From assembly GCF_025151995.1 (NCBI RefSeq), contig NZ_CP102290.1, positions 3,596,001 to 3,660,000 of the forward strand: a stretch of 64,000 bases of DNA. The letters run 5' to 3'. Below, in pieces: positions 16,689-26,253 of this stretch. Source of the DNA: Ruminococcus gauvreauii. Its GTDB lineage: Bacteria > Bacillota > Clostridia > Lachnospirales > Lachnospiraceae. The translations under genes and the position numbers were made by a program. The notes beneath the pieces are model-generated. The model saw only the letters and a program-made list of their open reading frames with translations. It did no database searches and was not told the origin of the DNA. How positions within the stretch are numbered: the first letter of the stretch is position 1; every line of letters starts with the position of its first letter.

Positions 16689-17942
16689 ATGAAATTTGCT
16701 GGATTTTCGGAAAAAGTTTGGCTCAGCTCACCCACTATGCATGGACCGGAACTCAAATATGTTACGGAGGCATATGAGACGAACTGGATGTCTACGGTGG
16801 GCGCGAATATCAATGAACTGGAACGGATTGCCTGCGAAAAAACAGGATGTAAATACAGTGTTGCGTTATCTTCAGGAACTGCTGCGCTGCATATGGCTGT
16901 GAAGCTGGTGGGCGTGAAGCCGGGAGATATGGTGTTCTGCTCGGATATGACGTTTGACGCCACGGTCAATCCGGTGGTGTATGAGGGCGGGGTTCCGGTG
17001 TTTATCGATACTGAGTATGATACCTGGAACATGGATCCGAATGCTTTGGAGAAGGCATTTGAACTTTATCCGGATGTGCAAGTTGTGGTATTTGCCCATC
17101 TGTATGGAACGCCCGGCAAGGTTGATGAGATCAGAGGCATTTGTGCAAAACATAATGCAGTGATCATCGAAGATGCGGCGGAATCTCTGGGAGCTACTTA
17201 TAAAGGCGTGCAGACGGGGACATTTGGCTCTTATAACGCGATCTCTTTTAATGGAAATAAAATCATCACGGGATCGGCCGGCGGTATGCTGCTTACCGAT
17301 GATCAGGAGGCGGCGGACAAGGTCAGAAAATGGTCCACTCAGGCGAGGGAACAGGCGCCGTGGTACCAGCATGAGGAGCTGGGTTATAACTACCGCATGA
17401 GCAATGTGATCGCAGGGGTGGTGAGGGGACAGTTTCCTTATCTGGATGAACACATCGCGCAGAAAAAGGCGATTTATGAGCGATATAAGGAAGGATTCAG
17501 AGATTTACCGGTGATGATGAATCCATTTGATGATGAAAATTCGGAGCCTAATTATTGGCTGTCCTGTCTGTTAATTAGCCCGGAAGCGATGTGTAAGCAG
17601 GTGCGTGGAGAACAGGAGGTACTCTATGTGAGCGAACCGGGAAAGAGCTGTCCAACGGAGATTCTGGAGACTCTGGCAAAATATAACGCGGAGGGAAGGC
17701 CTGTATGGAAACCGATGCATATGCAGCCGATTTACAGAAGCAACGGATTTGTAACTCGGGAAGGTGACGGGCGGGCAAAAACGAATGCCTATATCTGTGG
17801 TGGGAGTGTTGGAAGTGACGGTTTGCCACTGGATGTGGGGATGGATATTTTCCACAGGGGATTGTGTCTGCCGAGTGATAATAAGATGACGGCGGAGCAG
17901 CAGGATGTGGTGATTGAGATTGTTAAGAGCTGTTTTGAGTAA
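16689..17942 (+). CDS. DegT/DnrJ/EryC1-family sugar aminotransferase
   Basis: A 417-residue PLP enzyme of the fold-type I sugar aminotransferases. Visible are the cofactor-binding SSGTAALHMAVKL, the Asp segment VIIEDAAESLGA and the catalytic Lys in SFNGNKIITGSAGGM (about residue 195). It should add an amino group to a 4-keto nucleotide sugar, as in PglE-type enzymes making UDP-4-amino sugars. It is the first biosynthetic gene after loaP, as in locus C (39936), which suggests that both loci start from an amino-deoxy sugar. The substrate is inferred. Confidence 0.85.
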   Translation: MKFAGFSEKVWLSSPTMHGPELKYVTEAYETNWMSTVGANINELERIACEKTGCKYSVALSSGTAALHMAVKLVGVKPGDMVFCSDMTFDATVNPVVYEGGVPVFIDTEYDTWNMDPNALEKAFELYPDVQVVVFAHLYGTPGKVDEIRGICAKHNAVIIEDAAESLGATYKGVQTGTFGSYNAISFNGNKIITGSAGGMLLTDDQEAADKVRKWSTQAREQAPWYQHEELGYNYRMSNVIAGVVRGQFPYLDEHIAQKKAIYERYKEGFRDLPVMMNPFDDENSEPNYWLSCLLISPEAMCKQVRGEQEVLYVSEPGKSCPTEILETLAKYNAEGRPVWKPMHMQPIYRSNGFVTREGDGRAKTNAYICGGSVGSDGLPLDVGMDIFHRGLCLPSDNKMTAEQQDVVIEIVKSCFE

Positions 17943-17963
17943 AATCCGTGTTGGAGTAATGAT

Positions 17964-18728
17964 ATGAATAAGAAAAGCGCAGCAATCGCTGTTGTTATTG
18001 GATCGGGTGTCGGAAGCGTTGCTTATCTCATTAGAAAGAACGCAAAAAACAAACAGAAGAAAGAGCAGGAGATCTCACATAAAAAGAGCTTTTATGAAAA
18101 ACACATAAAACGGCCGCAGGATTTTTACTGCGCATTACTTGCTGTACTTATTCTGTCACCGGTAATGGCAGTTACCGCAATGCTGGTCCGCATTAAATTA
18201 GGGTCTCCGGTGATCTTCAGACAAAAGCGTCCGGGGCTGCAAGGAGAAATTTTTACCTTATATAAGTTCCGTACCATGACGGATGATAGAGATGAAAGCG
18301 GCGAACTGCGATCGGACGAAGTCAGACTCACTTCTTTTGGAAAATGGCTCCGTTCCACATCTCTTGATGAGCTGCCGGAACTGATCAATATCCTCAAGGG
18401 TGACATGGCGGTTGTTGGTCCGAGGCCACTCTTGATAAAATATCTTCCTTATTATAATTCATTACAGGCAAGAAGGCATGAAGTAAAACCTGGATTTACT
18501 GGATATGCACAGGTGCATGGTAGAAATGCGGTTACATGGGAAGAAAAATTTGATATGGATGTACATTATGTTGACAATATTTCTTTTTTAGGAGATTGGA
18601 AAATTATCTTTCAGACAGTGAAAACTGTGTTGAAGCGCGAAGGAATTTCATCGGCTACTTCAGCTACCATGGAAGATTTTGCAGATTATGTAAAGATAAA
18701 GCACATGAAGAATAATGTGGAGGTGTAA
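17964..18728 (+). CDS. Priming sugar-phosphate transferase (bacterial sugar transferase, PglC/WcaJ type)
   Basis: A 254-residue protein. A weak N-terminal hydrophobic stretch (residues 4-20) precedes the membrane-inserted hairpin (FYCALLAVLILSPVMAVTAM) and the catalytic domain with KQKRPG, YKFRTM, STSLDELPELINIL and GDMAVVGPRPLL. It transfers sugar-1-phosphate to undecaprenyl phosphate to start each repeat unit. The first sugar is probably the amino sugar made with the preceding aminotransferase. The C-terminal tail after residue 225 is variable. Confidence 0.88.
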   Translation: MNKKSAAIAVVIGSGVGSVAYLIRKNAKNKQKKEQEISHKKSFYEKHIKRPQDFYCALLAVLILSPVMAVTAMLVRIKLGSPVIFRQKRPGLQGEIFTLYKFRTMTDDRDESGELRSDEVRLTSFGKWLRSTSLDELPELINILKGDMAVVGPRPLLIKYLPYYNSLQARRHEVKPGFTGYAQVHGRNAVTWEEKFDMDVHYVDNISFLGDWKIIFQTVKTVLKREGISSATSATMEDFADYVKIKHMKNNVEV

Positions 18729-18737
18729 GGAGTAAAA

Positions 18738-19952
18738 ATGCACAAAGAAGAATCCTTGATTAGTGTAATTGTTCCAATATACAAAATTGATAGATATATT
18801 GGCAGATGTATAGAGAGCTTGATTGATCAAACATATGAAAATCTCGAAATTATTTTGGTGGATGACGGTTCGCGCGACAGGTGTCCGGAAATATGCGATT
18901 TGTATGCTAAAAAAGATTCGCGTATAAAGGTTGTTCACAAAGAGAACGGTGGTTTAGTATCTGCCAGAAAAGCTGGTTTGGAAGCATCAACTGGAGAATA
19001 TATAGGTTATGTGGATGGAGATGACTGGGTAGGTCCCGGTTTTTATGAGATGCTATATACGGAAATGATAGCATCAGAAGCGGATCTGACAGCTGCGGGG
19101 CATAGTAGGGATTTATTTGAAAAAAGCGAACATTTTTATAATTGTATTCCTGCTGGAGTCTATGAAGGAAGCCGATTAGATGATGTAAGAAACACAATGA
19201 TTTCATATGGTGATTTTTATAGACCGGGTATTATGACATATGTGTGGAACAAGCTATTCAAACGAAACATTTTATGTGATGTACAGATGAAAGTAGACGA
19301 CAGAATATCAATAGGTGAAGACGCGGCAGTGACATATCCGGCTCTTATGAAATGTGAAAGACTCTGTATCACAGATAATGTAGCGTATCATTACCGTCAG
19401 AGAGAAGATTCCATGCTGAAACAAAATGCGGGATTTGAGACAGAGGCTCGGAAACTGAAACATTTATATGCATTTATGAGTTCTTTTGCAGCCCAGTATG
19501 ATAAAGTTTATAGATTACAGGAACAGATTAATGATTATGTATTAGGAATCTGTATTATGAGGTCTGGCGGAGGTCTTCCTGTCGAAAGATGCATTGATGC
19601 TTTCTCTACATATGACAATACTTACTATGGTAAAAATGTTGTTGTTTACAGTGCAGGTACATTTGGACAGCAGCTTGTAAATCGTTTTAAGGAGAGTAAA
19701 CACTGTAATGTCATCGGTTGGATAGATGATGATTACCGGGAATACCGGCGTTGCTGTATGGATGTGGATTCAGTAGAGAGCATCACGCAGAGGTCGTTTG
19801 ATTATGTTTTGATTGCAACGGTAGATAACATTGTTGGAGAAAAAATAGCAAAACGATTGCTTGATTATGGTATTTCCAGAAAAAGGATTCTCACTGTGGA
19901 ATGTCCTGAAAATGAGAGAGAAGAGCTGATAAAACAGTATTTAAAGGATTGA
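18738..19952 (+). CDS. GT2 glycosyltransferase with C-terminal Rossmann-like domain
   Basis: A 404-residue protein. Residues 1-220 are a GT-A family 2 domain (VIVPIYKIDRYIGRCIESLI, LVDDGSRDRCPE, GYVDGDDWV, GEDAAVTYP). Residues about 300-404 form a separate nucleotide-binding-like domain (VVVYSAGTFGQQLVNRF, DYVLIATVDNIV). Such tails occur in some surface-glycan transferases, but their role is not known to me. AAGGAG precedes ATG 18738. The domain calls are sound; donor and acceptor are unknown. Confidence 0.8.
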   Translation: MHKEESLISVIVPIYKIDRYIGRCIESLIDQTYENLEIILVDDGSRDRCPEICDLYAKKDSRIKVVHKENGGLVSARKAGLEASTGEYIGYVDGDDWVGPGFYEMLYTEMIASEADLTAAGHSRDLFEKSEHFYNCIPAGVYEGSRLDDVRNTMISYGDFYRPGIMTYVWNKLFKRNILCDVQMKVDDRISIGEDAAVTYPALMKCERLCITDNVAYHYRQREDSMLKQNAGFETEARKLKHLYAFMSSFAAQYDKVYRLQEQINDYVLGICIMRSGGGLPVERCIDAFSTYDNTYYGKNVVVYSAGTFGQQLVNRFKESKHCNVIGWIDDDYREYRRCCMDVDSVESITQRSFDYVLIATVDNIVGEKIAKRLLDYGISRKRILTVECPENEREELIKQYLKD

Positions 19953-20734
19953 TGGTGAGAGAGATGAATGAATTTGCAGGAAGGATATCTGCAGCAGCTT
20001 TGGGAAAAACATGGCTTTTTTCTGTAGGACAGGCAGGATATATTGTGAAAAGCAGTAGCGGGCAGCTTTTGGGAATTGATATGTACTTAACAGACTGTGT
20101 AGAAAGAGTAGAAGGCCATATGGGGTATAAAAGAATGCTTCCTAAGATTTTATTCCCATCAGAATTGGAGTTTGATGTTATTATCACAACGCATTCACAT
20201 AGAGATCATTTTGATTCTGATGCAATTCCACTATTAATGGCAAACAGAAGGACACAGTTATACGCAGCGGCAGATTGTAAAAAAGATATCCGAAGATTAG
20301 AAATGAGTGATGAAAGAATTCAGTACGTGGTATCGGGTGAAAGTTATGTGAATGGAGATTTTTCTTTGCATTTTATAAATTGCGATCACGGAGTCGATGT
20401 ACCGGATGCAGTTGGTGTTGTTGTTTCGGTTGATGGAAAAAAAATCCTGGAAGTGGGAGATACTTGTTTGCGGCTTGACAGAAAAGATGAGTATCTTAGT
20501 GAGGGGCCGTTTGATGTAATGATAGCTCCAATCAACGGTACTTTTGGAAACTTAAATGAGCGGGAATGTGCTCAACTTGCGGATATTTTAAAGCCGAAGT
20601 TTTTGGTTCCGTGCCATTATGGAATGTTTGCATCACACGGAGGGAATCCCGGAATGTTTTTTAACATTATGAAGGAAGAATATACACTAAACAAATTTCT
20701 GATTATGATGCAAGGAGAATGCGTTGAAATATAA
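19952..20734 (+). CDS. Metallo-beta-lactamase-fold hydrolase, UlaG-like
   Basis: A 260-residue protein with the metal motif THSHRDHFD (HxHxxDH), a second His in FINCDHGVDVPD, GDTCLRL and a late CHYGMF. It resembles the MBL-fold group that contains L-ascorbate-6-phosphate lactonase. Unusual for a capsule operon, it may open a sugar lactone or cleave a phosphoester together with the ATP-grasp (20777) and SDR (22092) enzymes that follow. The start is uncertain: ATG 19952 overlaps the previous stop, and ATG 19964 is also possible. The function in the glycan pathway is not established. Confidence 0.65.
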   Translation: MVREMNEFAGRISAAALGKTWLFSVGQAGYIVKSSSGQLLGIDMYLTDCVERVEGHMGYKRMLPKILFPSELEFDVIITTHSHRDHFDSDAIPLLMANRRTQLYAAADCKKDIRRLEMSDERIQYVVSGESYVNGDFSLHFINCDHGVDVPDAVGVVVSVDGKKILEVGDTCLRLDRKDEYLSEGPFDVMIAPINGTFGNLNERECAQLADILKPKFLVPCHYGMFASHGGNPGMFFNIMKEEYTLNKFLIMMQGECVEI

Positions 20735-20776
20735 GCCGTAAAATTAGAAAATATAGATTTAAAGGAGAAGAGAGGT

Positions 20777-22069
20777 ATGGATAAAGCATTTGAAGGAAAA
20801 AAACTATTAATTCTTGGAGGAAATCCGGAGACAACTCCTCTTGTGGAAATAGCGAATAGTATGGGAATCAAAACAATCGTATCTAGTGGAAGACATACCG
20901 ATCCGGCAAAAAAAGCAGCATGGAAATCCTATGATGTGGATGGAATGGATGTTCCGGGACTGATTGCACTGGCAAGAGATGAACAGATAGATGGGGTGCT
21001 TGTAGGTGTTGCCGACGTGCTTGTCCCTTCTTATTGCAAAGTATGTAATGCGTTGGAACTTCCATGCTATGCAACACAGCAAATTGTGGATGTGTTTGCA
21101 TTTAAAGATGTATTTAAAACAACCTGTGAAAGATATGGAGTGCATGGTATTCCGGAATATTATCTGGATGCAGAGATGAAAAGGGAGGATTTGGATAAAA
21201 TCAGATATCCGGTCATGATAAAGCCGGTTGATAATGGTGGGGGCGTCGGGATGACAGTTGCATATAATGAAGCTGAACTTAAAGAGGGTGTAAAAAAGGC
21301 TCTGGATGCCTCTAACAAAAAGCGTTTTATTGTTGAAAAGTATATGCTTTGTGATGATATGGGAATGTATTATACGTTTAAGGACGGTTACTGCAGTGCT
21401 TCCTGTATTTATGACCGATACACAACAGATGAGCAGCCGGGATTGAGTCGTGTGTGCCTGGGAGGTACATATCCATCTAAACATCTTGAAAAATATTTTT
21501 TACGTATGCATGAAAATGCAGTTCGAATGTTTAAAGAAATTGGAATTAAAAATGGTGTATTAATGCTTTCCGGATTTTATGAAAACGGAGAGTTTTACGT
21601 ATATGATACAGGATTTCGTTTGCAGGGGGAAGCACCGCATCTTCTCATGAAAGCAATTCATGGATTTGACCAGAGAGAAATGTTGATTCGTTTTGCATTG
21701 ACCGGATCGGAAGGCAATATTGATCTGGAAACAGATGATATGGCCAGACTTCGTGGTAAATGGGCAGGCACGTTATGGTTTCTGCTAAGGCAGGGAAAGA
21801 TAGAAAAGATTGAAGGTCTGGATAATATTAAGGGTGACAAGAGAGTTGTAGCAAATATTCAAAGACTTCACGCAGGAGATGTCGTTGTCCCAGAATGGAT
21901 TGGAAACGAGAAGCAGGTATTGACCAGGATGTATTTGGTATGCGATACGAAAGAAGAATTGGCAGAATGCTTAAAAGAGTATCAGGACAAAGTGAAAGTT
22001 TATGATGTCAACGGAAACAACATGGTCCTTAATGGCTTTGATGTAGATATTGCGTTGGAATTGAAGTAA
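20777..22069 (+). CDS. ATP-grasp ligase family protein
   Basis: A 430-residue ATP-grasp protein. The N-terminal pre-ATP-grasp domain starts KLLILGGNPETTPLVEIANS. The ATP-binding lysines lie in YPVMIKPVDNGGGVGMTV and FIVEKYML. The family makes acyl-phosphate intermediates and joins a carboxylate to an amine or thiol. The acceptor cannot be deduced. Beside an SDR and an MBL-fold hydrolase, amidation or aminoacylation of a sugar acid is a reasonable hypothesis. AAAGGAGAAGAG precedes the ATG. Two related genes sit in locus C (42791, 44611). Confidence 0.75.
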   Translation: MDKAFEGKKLLILGGNPETTPLVEIANSMGIKTIVSSGRHTDPAKKAAWKSYDVDGMDVPGLIALARDEQIDGVLVGVADVLVPSYCKVCNALELPCYATQQIVDVFAFKDVFKTTCERYGVHGIPEYYLDAEMKREDLDKIRYPVMIKPVDNGGGVGMTVAYNEAELKEGVKKALDASNKKRFIVEKYMLCDDMGMYYTFKDGYCSASCIYDRYTTDEQPGLSRVCLGGTYPSKHLEKYFLRMHENAVRMFKEIGIKNGVLMLSGFYENGEFYVYDTGFRLQGEAPHLLMKAIHGFDQREMLIRFALTGSEGNIDLETDDMARLRGKWAGTLWFLLRQGKIEKIEGLDNIKGDKRVVANIQRLHAGDVVVPEWIGNEKQVLTRMYLVCDTKEELAECLKEYQDKVKVYDVNGNNMVLNGFDVDIALELK

Positions 22070-22091
22070 GCATAATTCATAGGGAGAAATC

Positions 22092-22862
22092 ATGGAATTG
22101 CATAGATTAAAGGACAAGGTTATTGTGATCTCAGGCGGAACAAAAGGTGTCGGAAAAACAATGGCGGAGGTTTGTGGAAGAGAAGGCGCAAAGGTTGTTA
22201 TAGGAGGAAGAGACGAAAAGGCAGCAAAAGAGGCATTAAGAAATGTAAAAATTTTCGGTTCGGAAGGGATTTTTGTACATACAGATTTATTGAAGGTTGA
22301 AGATTGCATGAAGCTATTTGATAAAGCATATGAAACATATGGGAAAATTGATGGTTTTTTTAACTATGCAGGGGTAACTCCAGTTAGTCCTTTGGATTCC
22401 TGCAGTGAGGAAACATTTGACTGGATTATGGATGTGAATTTTAAATCATGTTTCTTCTGTTGTCAGCAGGCAATCAAATATATGAGAAAGACTGGCGGTG
22501 GTAGCATCGTTCTTACCGGTTCCGCGCATGCATGGGGAGGACAAAAAGACAGAGCGGCATATGCGTGCTCGAAGGGTGTGTTACGTACACTGATGGAACA
22601 CATTGCTCATAATTATGCGGTAGAGCAGATAAGGTGTAATTACCTGACGTTGGGATGGACGCCTACAGAAGGGGAGGTGGAGCTACGAAAAAGACTGGGT
22701 GAAAGTGAAGCAGAACTGCGAAAAAGAGCAGCTGCTATCCTCCCATTGGGACGTATGTGTGAAAGAAATGATTATGTAGAAGCCATTATTTATATGTTAA
22801 GTGATGCGAGTGCAATGATGACCGGAAGTACATTTAGGGTAACAGCGGGAGAGTATATATAA
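22092..22862 (+). CDS. Short-chain dehydrogenase/reductase
   Basis: A 256-residue classical SDR: cofactor motif SGGTKGVGKTM (TGxxxGxG, residues 12-22), NYAGVTP in place of NNAG, catalytic Ser in VLTGSAH and the YACSKG catalytic Tyr-Lys pair. It oxidises or reduces a hydroxyl/keto group with NAD(P). Its stop overlaps the next start (TAATG at 22860). It probably acts on a sugar or sugar-acid intermediate of locus B; the substrate is unknown. Confidence 0.82.
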   Translation: MELHRLKDKVIVISGGTKGVGKTMAEVCGREGAKVVIGGRDEKAAKEALRNVKIFGSEGIFVHTDLLKVEDCMKLFDKAYETYGKIDGFFNYAGVTPVSPLDSCSEETFDWIMDVNFKSCFFCCQQAIKYMRKTGGGSIVLTGSAHAWGGQKDRAAYACSKGVLRTLMEHIAHNYAVEQIRCNYLTLGWTPTEGEVELRKRLGESEAELRKRAAAILPLGRMCERNDYVEAIIYMLSDASAMMTGSTFRVTAGEYI

Positions 22863-23398
22863 TGAACATAAGCAGAATGGTCAGATCAATACGTTTTTTT
22901 ATGTTTTTTGATCAAATGAAAAGAGCTAATTATGCCAGAAAAAAGAAAATATTTCATCATATGGGAAAAAATGTACGTTTGCCTGCAATGCTTGTACCGT
23001 TACATGCAGAATTGATTTCGTTTCATAATAATATTGAAGTTGCATCCGGTGTTAAATTCGTAGTGCATGATGCCATTCACGGGGTATTGAATTTTAAATA
23101 TCATGGAATTAAGGAGAGTAAAGAGTACACGGAACATTTTGGTTGTATTGAGATTATGGACAATGTGTTTATTGGCACAGGAACAATTATACTTGGAAAT
23201 GTCAAAATAGGTTCAAATGTTGTGATAGGGGCTAATAGTCTGGTTACCAAGGACATTCCGGGAGGAACTGTTTTTGCAGGAAGTCCGGCAAAAATGATAG
23301 GAACTTTTGATGATTTAGTTGCAAAACGGAAAAAGGTCAGAAAATACACATCTTGTGAAAAGGCATGGGAAGAATTTCAGAAAAAGTATATGAACTAA
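22862..23398 (+). CDS. Hexapeptide-repeat (left-handed beta-helix) acyltransferase
   Basis: A 178-residue protein of the LbH acetyltransferase superfamily. The helix coils appear as FIGTGTIILGNVKIGSNVVI and the closing GGTVFAGSPAKMIGTF. It probably transfers an acetyl group from acetyl-CoA to a sugar hydroxyl or amine, modifying the glycan. The first 70 residues, which are basic, differ from standard members. It is translationally coupled to the SDR gene. Confidence 0.8.
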   Translation: MNISRMVRSIRFFMFFDQMKRANYARKKKIFHHMGKNVRLPAMLVPLHAELISFHNNIEVASGVKFVVHDAIHGVLNFKYHGIKESKEYTEHFGCIEIMDNVFIGTGTIILGNVKIGSNVVIGANSLVTKDIPGGTVFAGSPAKMIGTFDDLVAKRKKVRKYTSCEKAWEEFQKKYMN

Positions 23399-23422
23399 AT
23401 TTATTAATGAGGAGAATACGAA

Positions 23423-24283
23423 ATGTCTGCGGTGGCTAATATAAATATTCCTCACCCTTATAGTGAAATGAGGTATTATGAGGAAAAATTTAGGTTAAAA
23501 GAAACGCATGATGAAATGCTAGAATTATTGCTTATCTTTGATACATTTTGCAGAAAAAATAAAATTTATTATTCTCTTGCTGATGGGACTCTGTTAGGAG
23601 CTTTCAGACATGGAGATTTTATTCCTTGGGATGACGATGCAGATGTAATGGTAACTCGAGGGGAATATGATAAAATTCGTAAAGCGATACAAAAAGATTC
23701 CTCAGTACGCTTATTAAAGATTCATTTTTTAGATCGGATTACCGCACCAGGATTTGATATTAAAAAGGTGTACATTGATTTGTTCATCAATGAAGATATG
23801 CCTAAAAGTTCTATTGTATTTATGTGGAAAAAGTTTAAGACGCAATTTCTACGTACATACTTTAATAATAGTAATGTTAGAAATGTCAGGCATGATAAGT
23901 TAAACGGATTCTATAAAATATTACGCCAAATTGTGGAATCAGTTTTAAGAGTGATTGCAATACTTGTAATTGGAAAGCGAGATATTTTTGAATTAAATGA
24001 TAGGACTGTAGCCATCAAGGATCATCAATCATCAGGATTGTATACTAGATATACATCGAGGATGTATGAAACAAGTAGAAGATTTAATATTGAAAGTTAT
24101 AACTCCGGATATGTAGATGTACTTTTTCGTGGTGAAAGGTTAATGGCAATTAAGAATGCCGATACATTTCTAAAAGAAATGTATGGAGACTACACTAAGT
24201 TATTGCCAGAGGAAAAAAGAAAGCCGGAGCATCCTGTTAATATGATGGATTCTCCTGATAGTTGTATAAAGTGGTACAACTAG
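23423..24283 (+). CDS. LicD-family phosphotransferase
   Basis: A 286-residue LicD protein with the signature YYSLADGTLLGAFRHGDFIP followed by WDDDADVMV, the nucleotidyltransferase-like metal site. LicD proteins transfer phosphocholine or other phospho-alcohols from CDP carriers to glycans. The TagD-like cytidylyltransferase at 26254 would supply CDP-glycerol, so phosphoglycerol decoration is the simplest model. Substrate is inferred. Confidence 0.85.
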   Translation: MSAVANINIPHPYSEMRYYEEKFRLKETHDEMLELLLIFDTFCRKNKIYYSLADGTLLGAFRHGDFIPWDDDADVMVTRGEYDKIRKAIQKDSSVRLLKIHFLDRITAPGFDIKKVYIDLFINEDMPKSSIVFMWKKFKTQFLRTYFNNSNVRNVRHDKLNGFYKILRQIVESVLRVIAILVIGKRDIFELNDRTVAIKDHQSSGLYTRYTSRMYETSRRFNIESYNSGYVDVLFRGERLMAIKNADTFLKEMYGDYTKLLPEEKRKPEHPVNMMDSPDSCIKWYN

Positions 24284-24295
24284 AGAGACTAGACT

Positions 24296-25150
24296 ATGAA
24301 TTTATTAAAGATAAAAGATACATATCAGTATGCTATGCACGGAAATGGTGCATATAAAGGACTTCGGCAGACGAATACAGAAGATGCCTTGATTTATTGG
24401 TACCGAAAAGGTGTCCGTATTTTTGAGATTGATATGGCTAAGACGTCTGATAGTGAGTATGTAGCTCTGGCCCACCACCTTAACAGAAAAGATTTGCGAA
24501 GGTTGGAAATTTTTGATTTGCCAGAGAAGTGTACTTCTAAATGGTTTATGGGACACAAGTTATTTTCAATATCTACAAAAGGATTAAAGCCATTATCTTT
24601 GAGACTAATTATTGAACTGCTAATTAAATATAACGATATGGTCGTGATGCTGGATTTGTTTGGACTCTTTACGAGTGAAGAGACAGCTATGTTTGTAGAA
24701 AATTTATCGCATTATATTGGAAATAATGTGGAAATCTGGGATAGACTTTTGATTGAATCGTATAATAAGGAAATGGTTACGGGCATTCGAAATGTAACAG
24801 CGAGGGCCAATATCATAGCATGTGTGCGATTTGAAAAGAATGAGGATGATAAGACTACAGTAACACCTCAGGAGCTGTTGTCAAAAAATATTCGATTTAT
24901 TTCGTATCCTTGGTACTGTACATTAAAGCATCCCGGGGAAATAGTAAATTTTTCGAAAAATGGAATAACAGTTTTCTCAAGGACAAAAGATAACACACTT
25001 GATATGAGGCTGAAAAGAGCAGGTGTGAGTGTCAACATTATTGCCCAGAGGTATGATGGTGCCAGGATTATATACCAGTATCCACTTTATATAATGTCTT
25101 ATCTTAAAAGAATATTTATAAAAGTGTATATCAAATTAAGGTATCGTTGA
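24296..25150 (+). CDS. Glycerophosphodiesterase (GDPD)-like protein
   Basis: A 284-residue protein with a TIM-barrel GDPD-like start: MHGNGAYKG (catalytic His), TNTEDALIYWYRKGV, FEIDMAKTSDSEYVALAHH (Glu/Asp metal ligands and second His) and VVMLDLFG. No signal peptide is seen, but a C-terminal hydrophobic/basic segment follows residue 255. It may release or remodel phosphoglycerol, in line with LicD upstream and a glycerol-phosphate cytidylyltransferase downstream. Catalytic identity is moderate only. Confidence 0.65.
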   Translation: MNLLKIKDTYQYAMHGNGAYKGLRQTNTEDALIYWYRKGVRIFEIDMAKTSDSEYVALAHHLNRKDLRRLEIFDLPEKCTSKWFMGHKLFSISTKGLKPLSLRLIIELLIKYNDMVVMLDLFGLFTSEETAMFVENLSHYIGNNVEIWDRLLIESYNKEMVTGIRNVTARANIIACVRFEKNEDDKTTVTPQELLSKNIRFISYPWYCTLKHPGEIVNFSKNGITVFSRTKDNTLDMRLKRAGVSVNIIAQRYDGARIIYQYPLYIMSYLKRIFIKVYIKLRYR

Positions 25151-25179
25151 TATTTAAATGTGAGTAAGAGGAGATTAAA

Positions 25180-26247
25180 ATGATGGATTTCTGCTTTGTT
25201 GTGCCGGTATATAAGGTACCATATGATTTGCTTCAAAATTGTATAGACAGTATTATCGGACAGACGCATAAAAATATTGAACTTATTCTTGTTGATGATG
25301 GTTCACCTGATGATTGTGGGAAACTGTGCGATGAAAATGCTCTAAAGGATGAACGAATAAAAGTGATTCACAAAAAGAACGGTGGTTTATCTGATGCCAG
25401 AAATGCGGGAACGAAAGCATGCCAGTCTAAATGGATTACTTATGTAGACGGTGATGATTGGGTTGATAAAAACTTTGTAGAATCTTTTTTGAGAAGAATT
25501 AAAAGTCAGAAAGAGCTAGCGGATTTCTATATTTATAATGGCTATAGAAATTATGCGCAGCAACAGGTTGCCTGTACCCCCTATTATGAGGACGGAAAAA
25601 GATTTGTTTCCTATAGTGAACGTGAAGAATTGCAGAAAGAGTGCTGTCTTGTACCAACTCGTAACAATGGAGATCAACTTTTTATTGGTTCCGGATGGGC
25701 AAAGGTATTTAATATAGATTTTATACGTTTAAATGATCTATATTTTACTATTGTTCCATATGGTGAAGACAGTATTTATTTTCTATACGCAGTAGAACAA
25801 GCTGACTTAGTTGAATATGTTTCTCAGTCAGTATATCATTACCGCGATACAGAAGGAGGCATGGTTAACGGGTTTAGAAAAAATGCTGACCAAGAACAGG
25901 ATATATATGTTAAAAAGATATTTCAGTTTGCTAAAAAATATCAAAAGCAAGAATCATTTGTAGATACTCTGTATTTAAGGGTGTTTATAGCAATGCAGAG
26001 ATGTGTAAGCCAGAAATTCTTTAATGACAAAAATCCGGATGGGTTATTTAAACGCTGGAAAGATAGTATAGATTTCTTTGGAAAATCACCATATAAAGAT
26101 ATTTACAGGCACATTAAATCCAGCGATTTAAACAGAAATAGTAAGATTAAATTTTGGCTGTTGAAATTTAAACTATATGGTCTTATGAACTTCTCCAGAA
26201 ATATATATAACAGGAAGCACGGGAAAAAAATGTGTGAGAGGAAATAA
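25180..26247 (+). CDS. Glycosyltransferase, GT2 family
   Basis: A 355-residue GT-A enzyme: FVVPVYKVPYDLLQNCIDSI, ILVDDGSPDDCGKLCDE, LSDARNAGTKAC, YVDGDDWVDKNF (DxD-type site) and IVPYGEDSIYFLYAVEQ. It adds one sugar to the lipid-linked repeat unit in the cytoplasm. AGAGGAG precedes ATG 25180. Donor and linkage are unknown. Confidence 0.87.
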   Translation: MMDFCFVVPVYKVPYDLLQNCIDSIIGQTHKNIELILVDDGSPDDCGKLCDENALKDERIKVIHKKNGGLSDARNAGTKACQSKWITYVDGDDWVDKNFVESFLRRIKSQKELADFYIYNGYRNYAQQQVACTPYYEDGKRFVSYSEREELQKECCLVPTRNNGDQLFIGSGWAKVFNIDFIRLNDLYFTIVPYGEDSIYFLYAVEQADLVEYVSQSVYHYRDTEGGMVNGFRKNADQEQDIYVKKIFQFAKKYQKQESFVDTLYLRVFIAMQRCVSQKFFNDKNPDGLFKRWKDSIDFFGKSPYKDIYRHIKSSDLNRNSKIKFWLLKFKLYGLMNFSRNIYNRKHGKKMCERK

Positions 26248-26253
26248 AATAAT

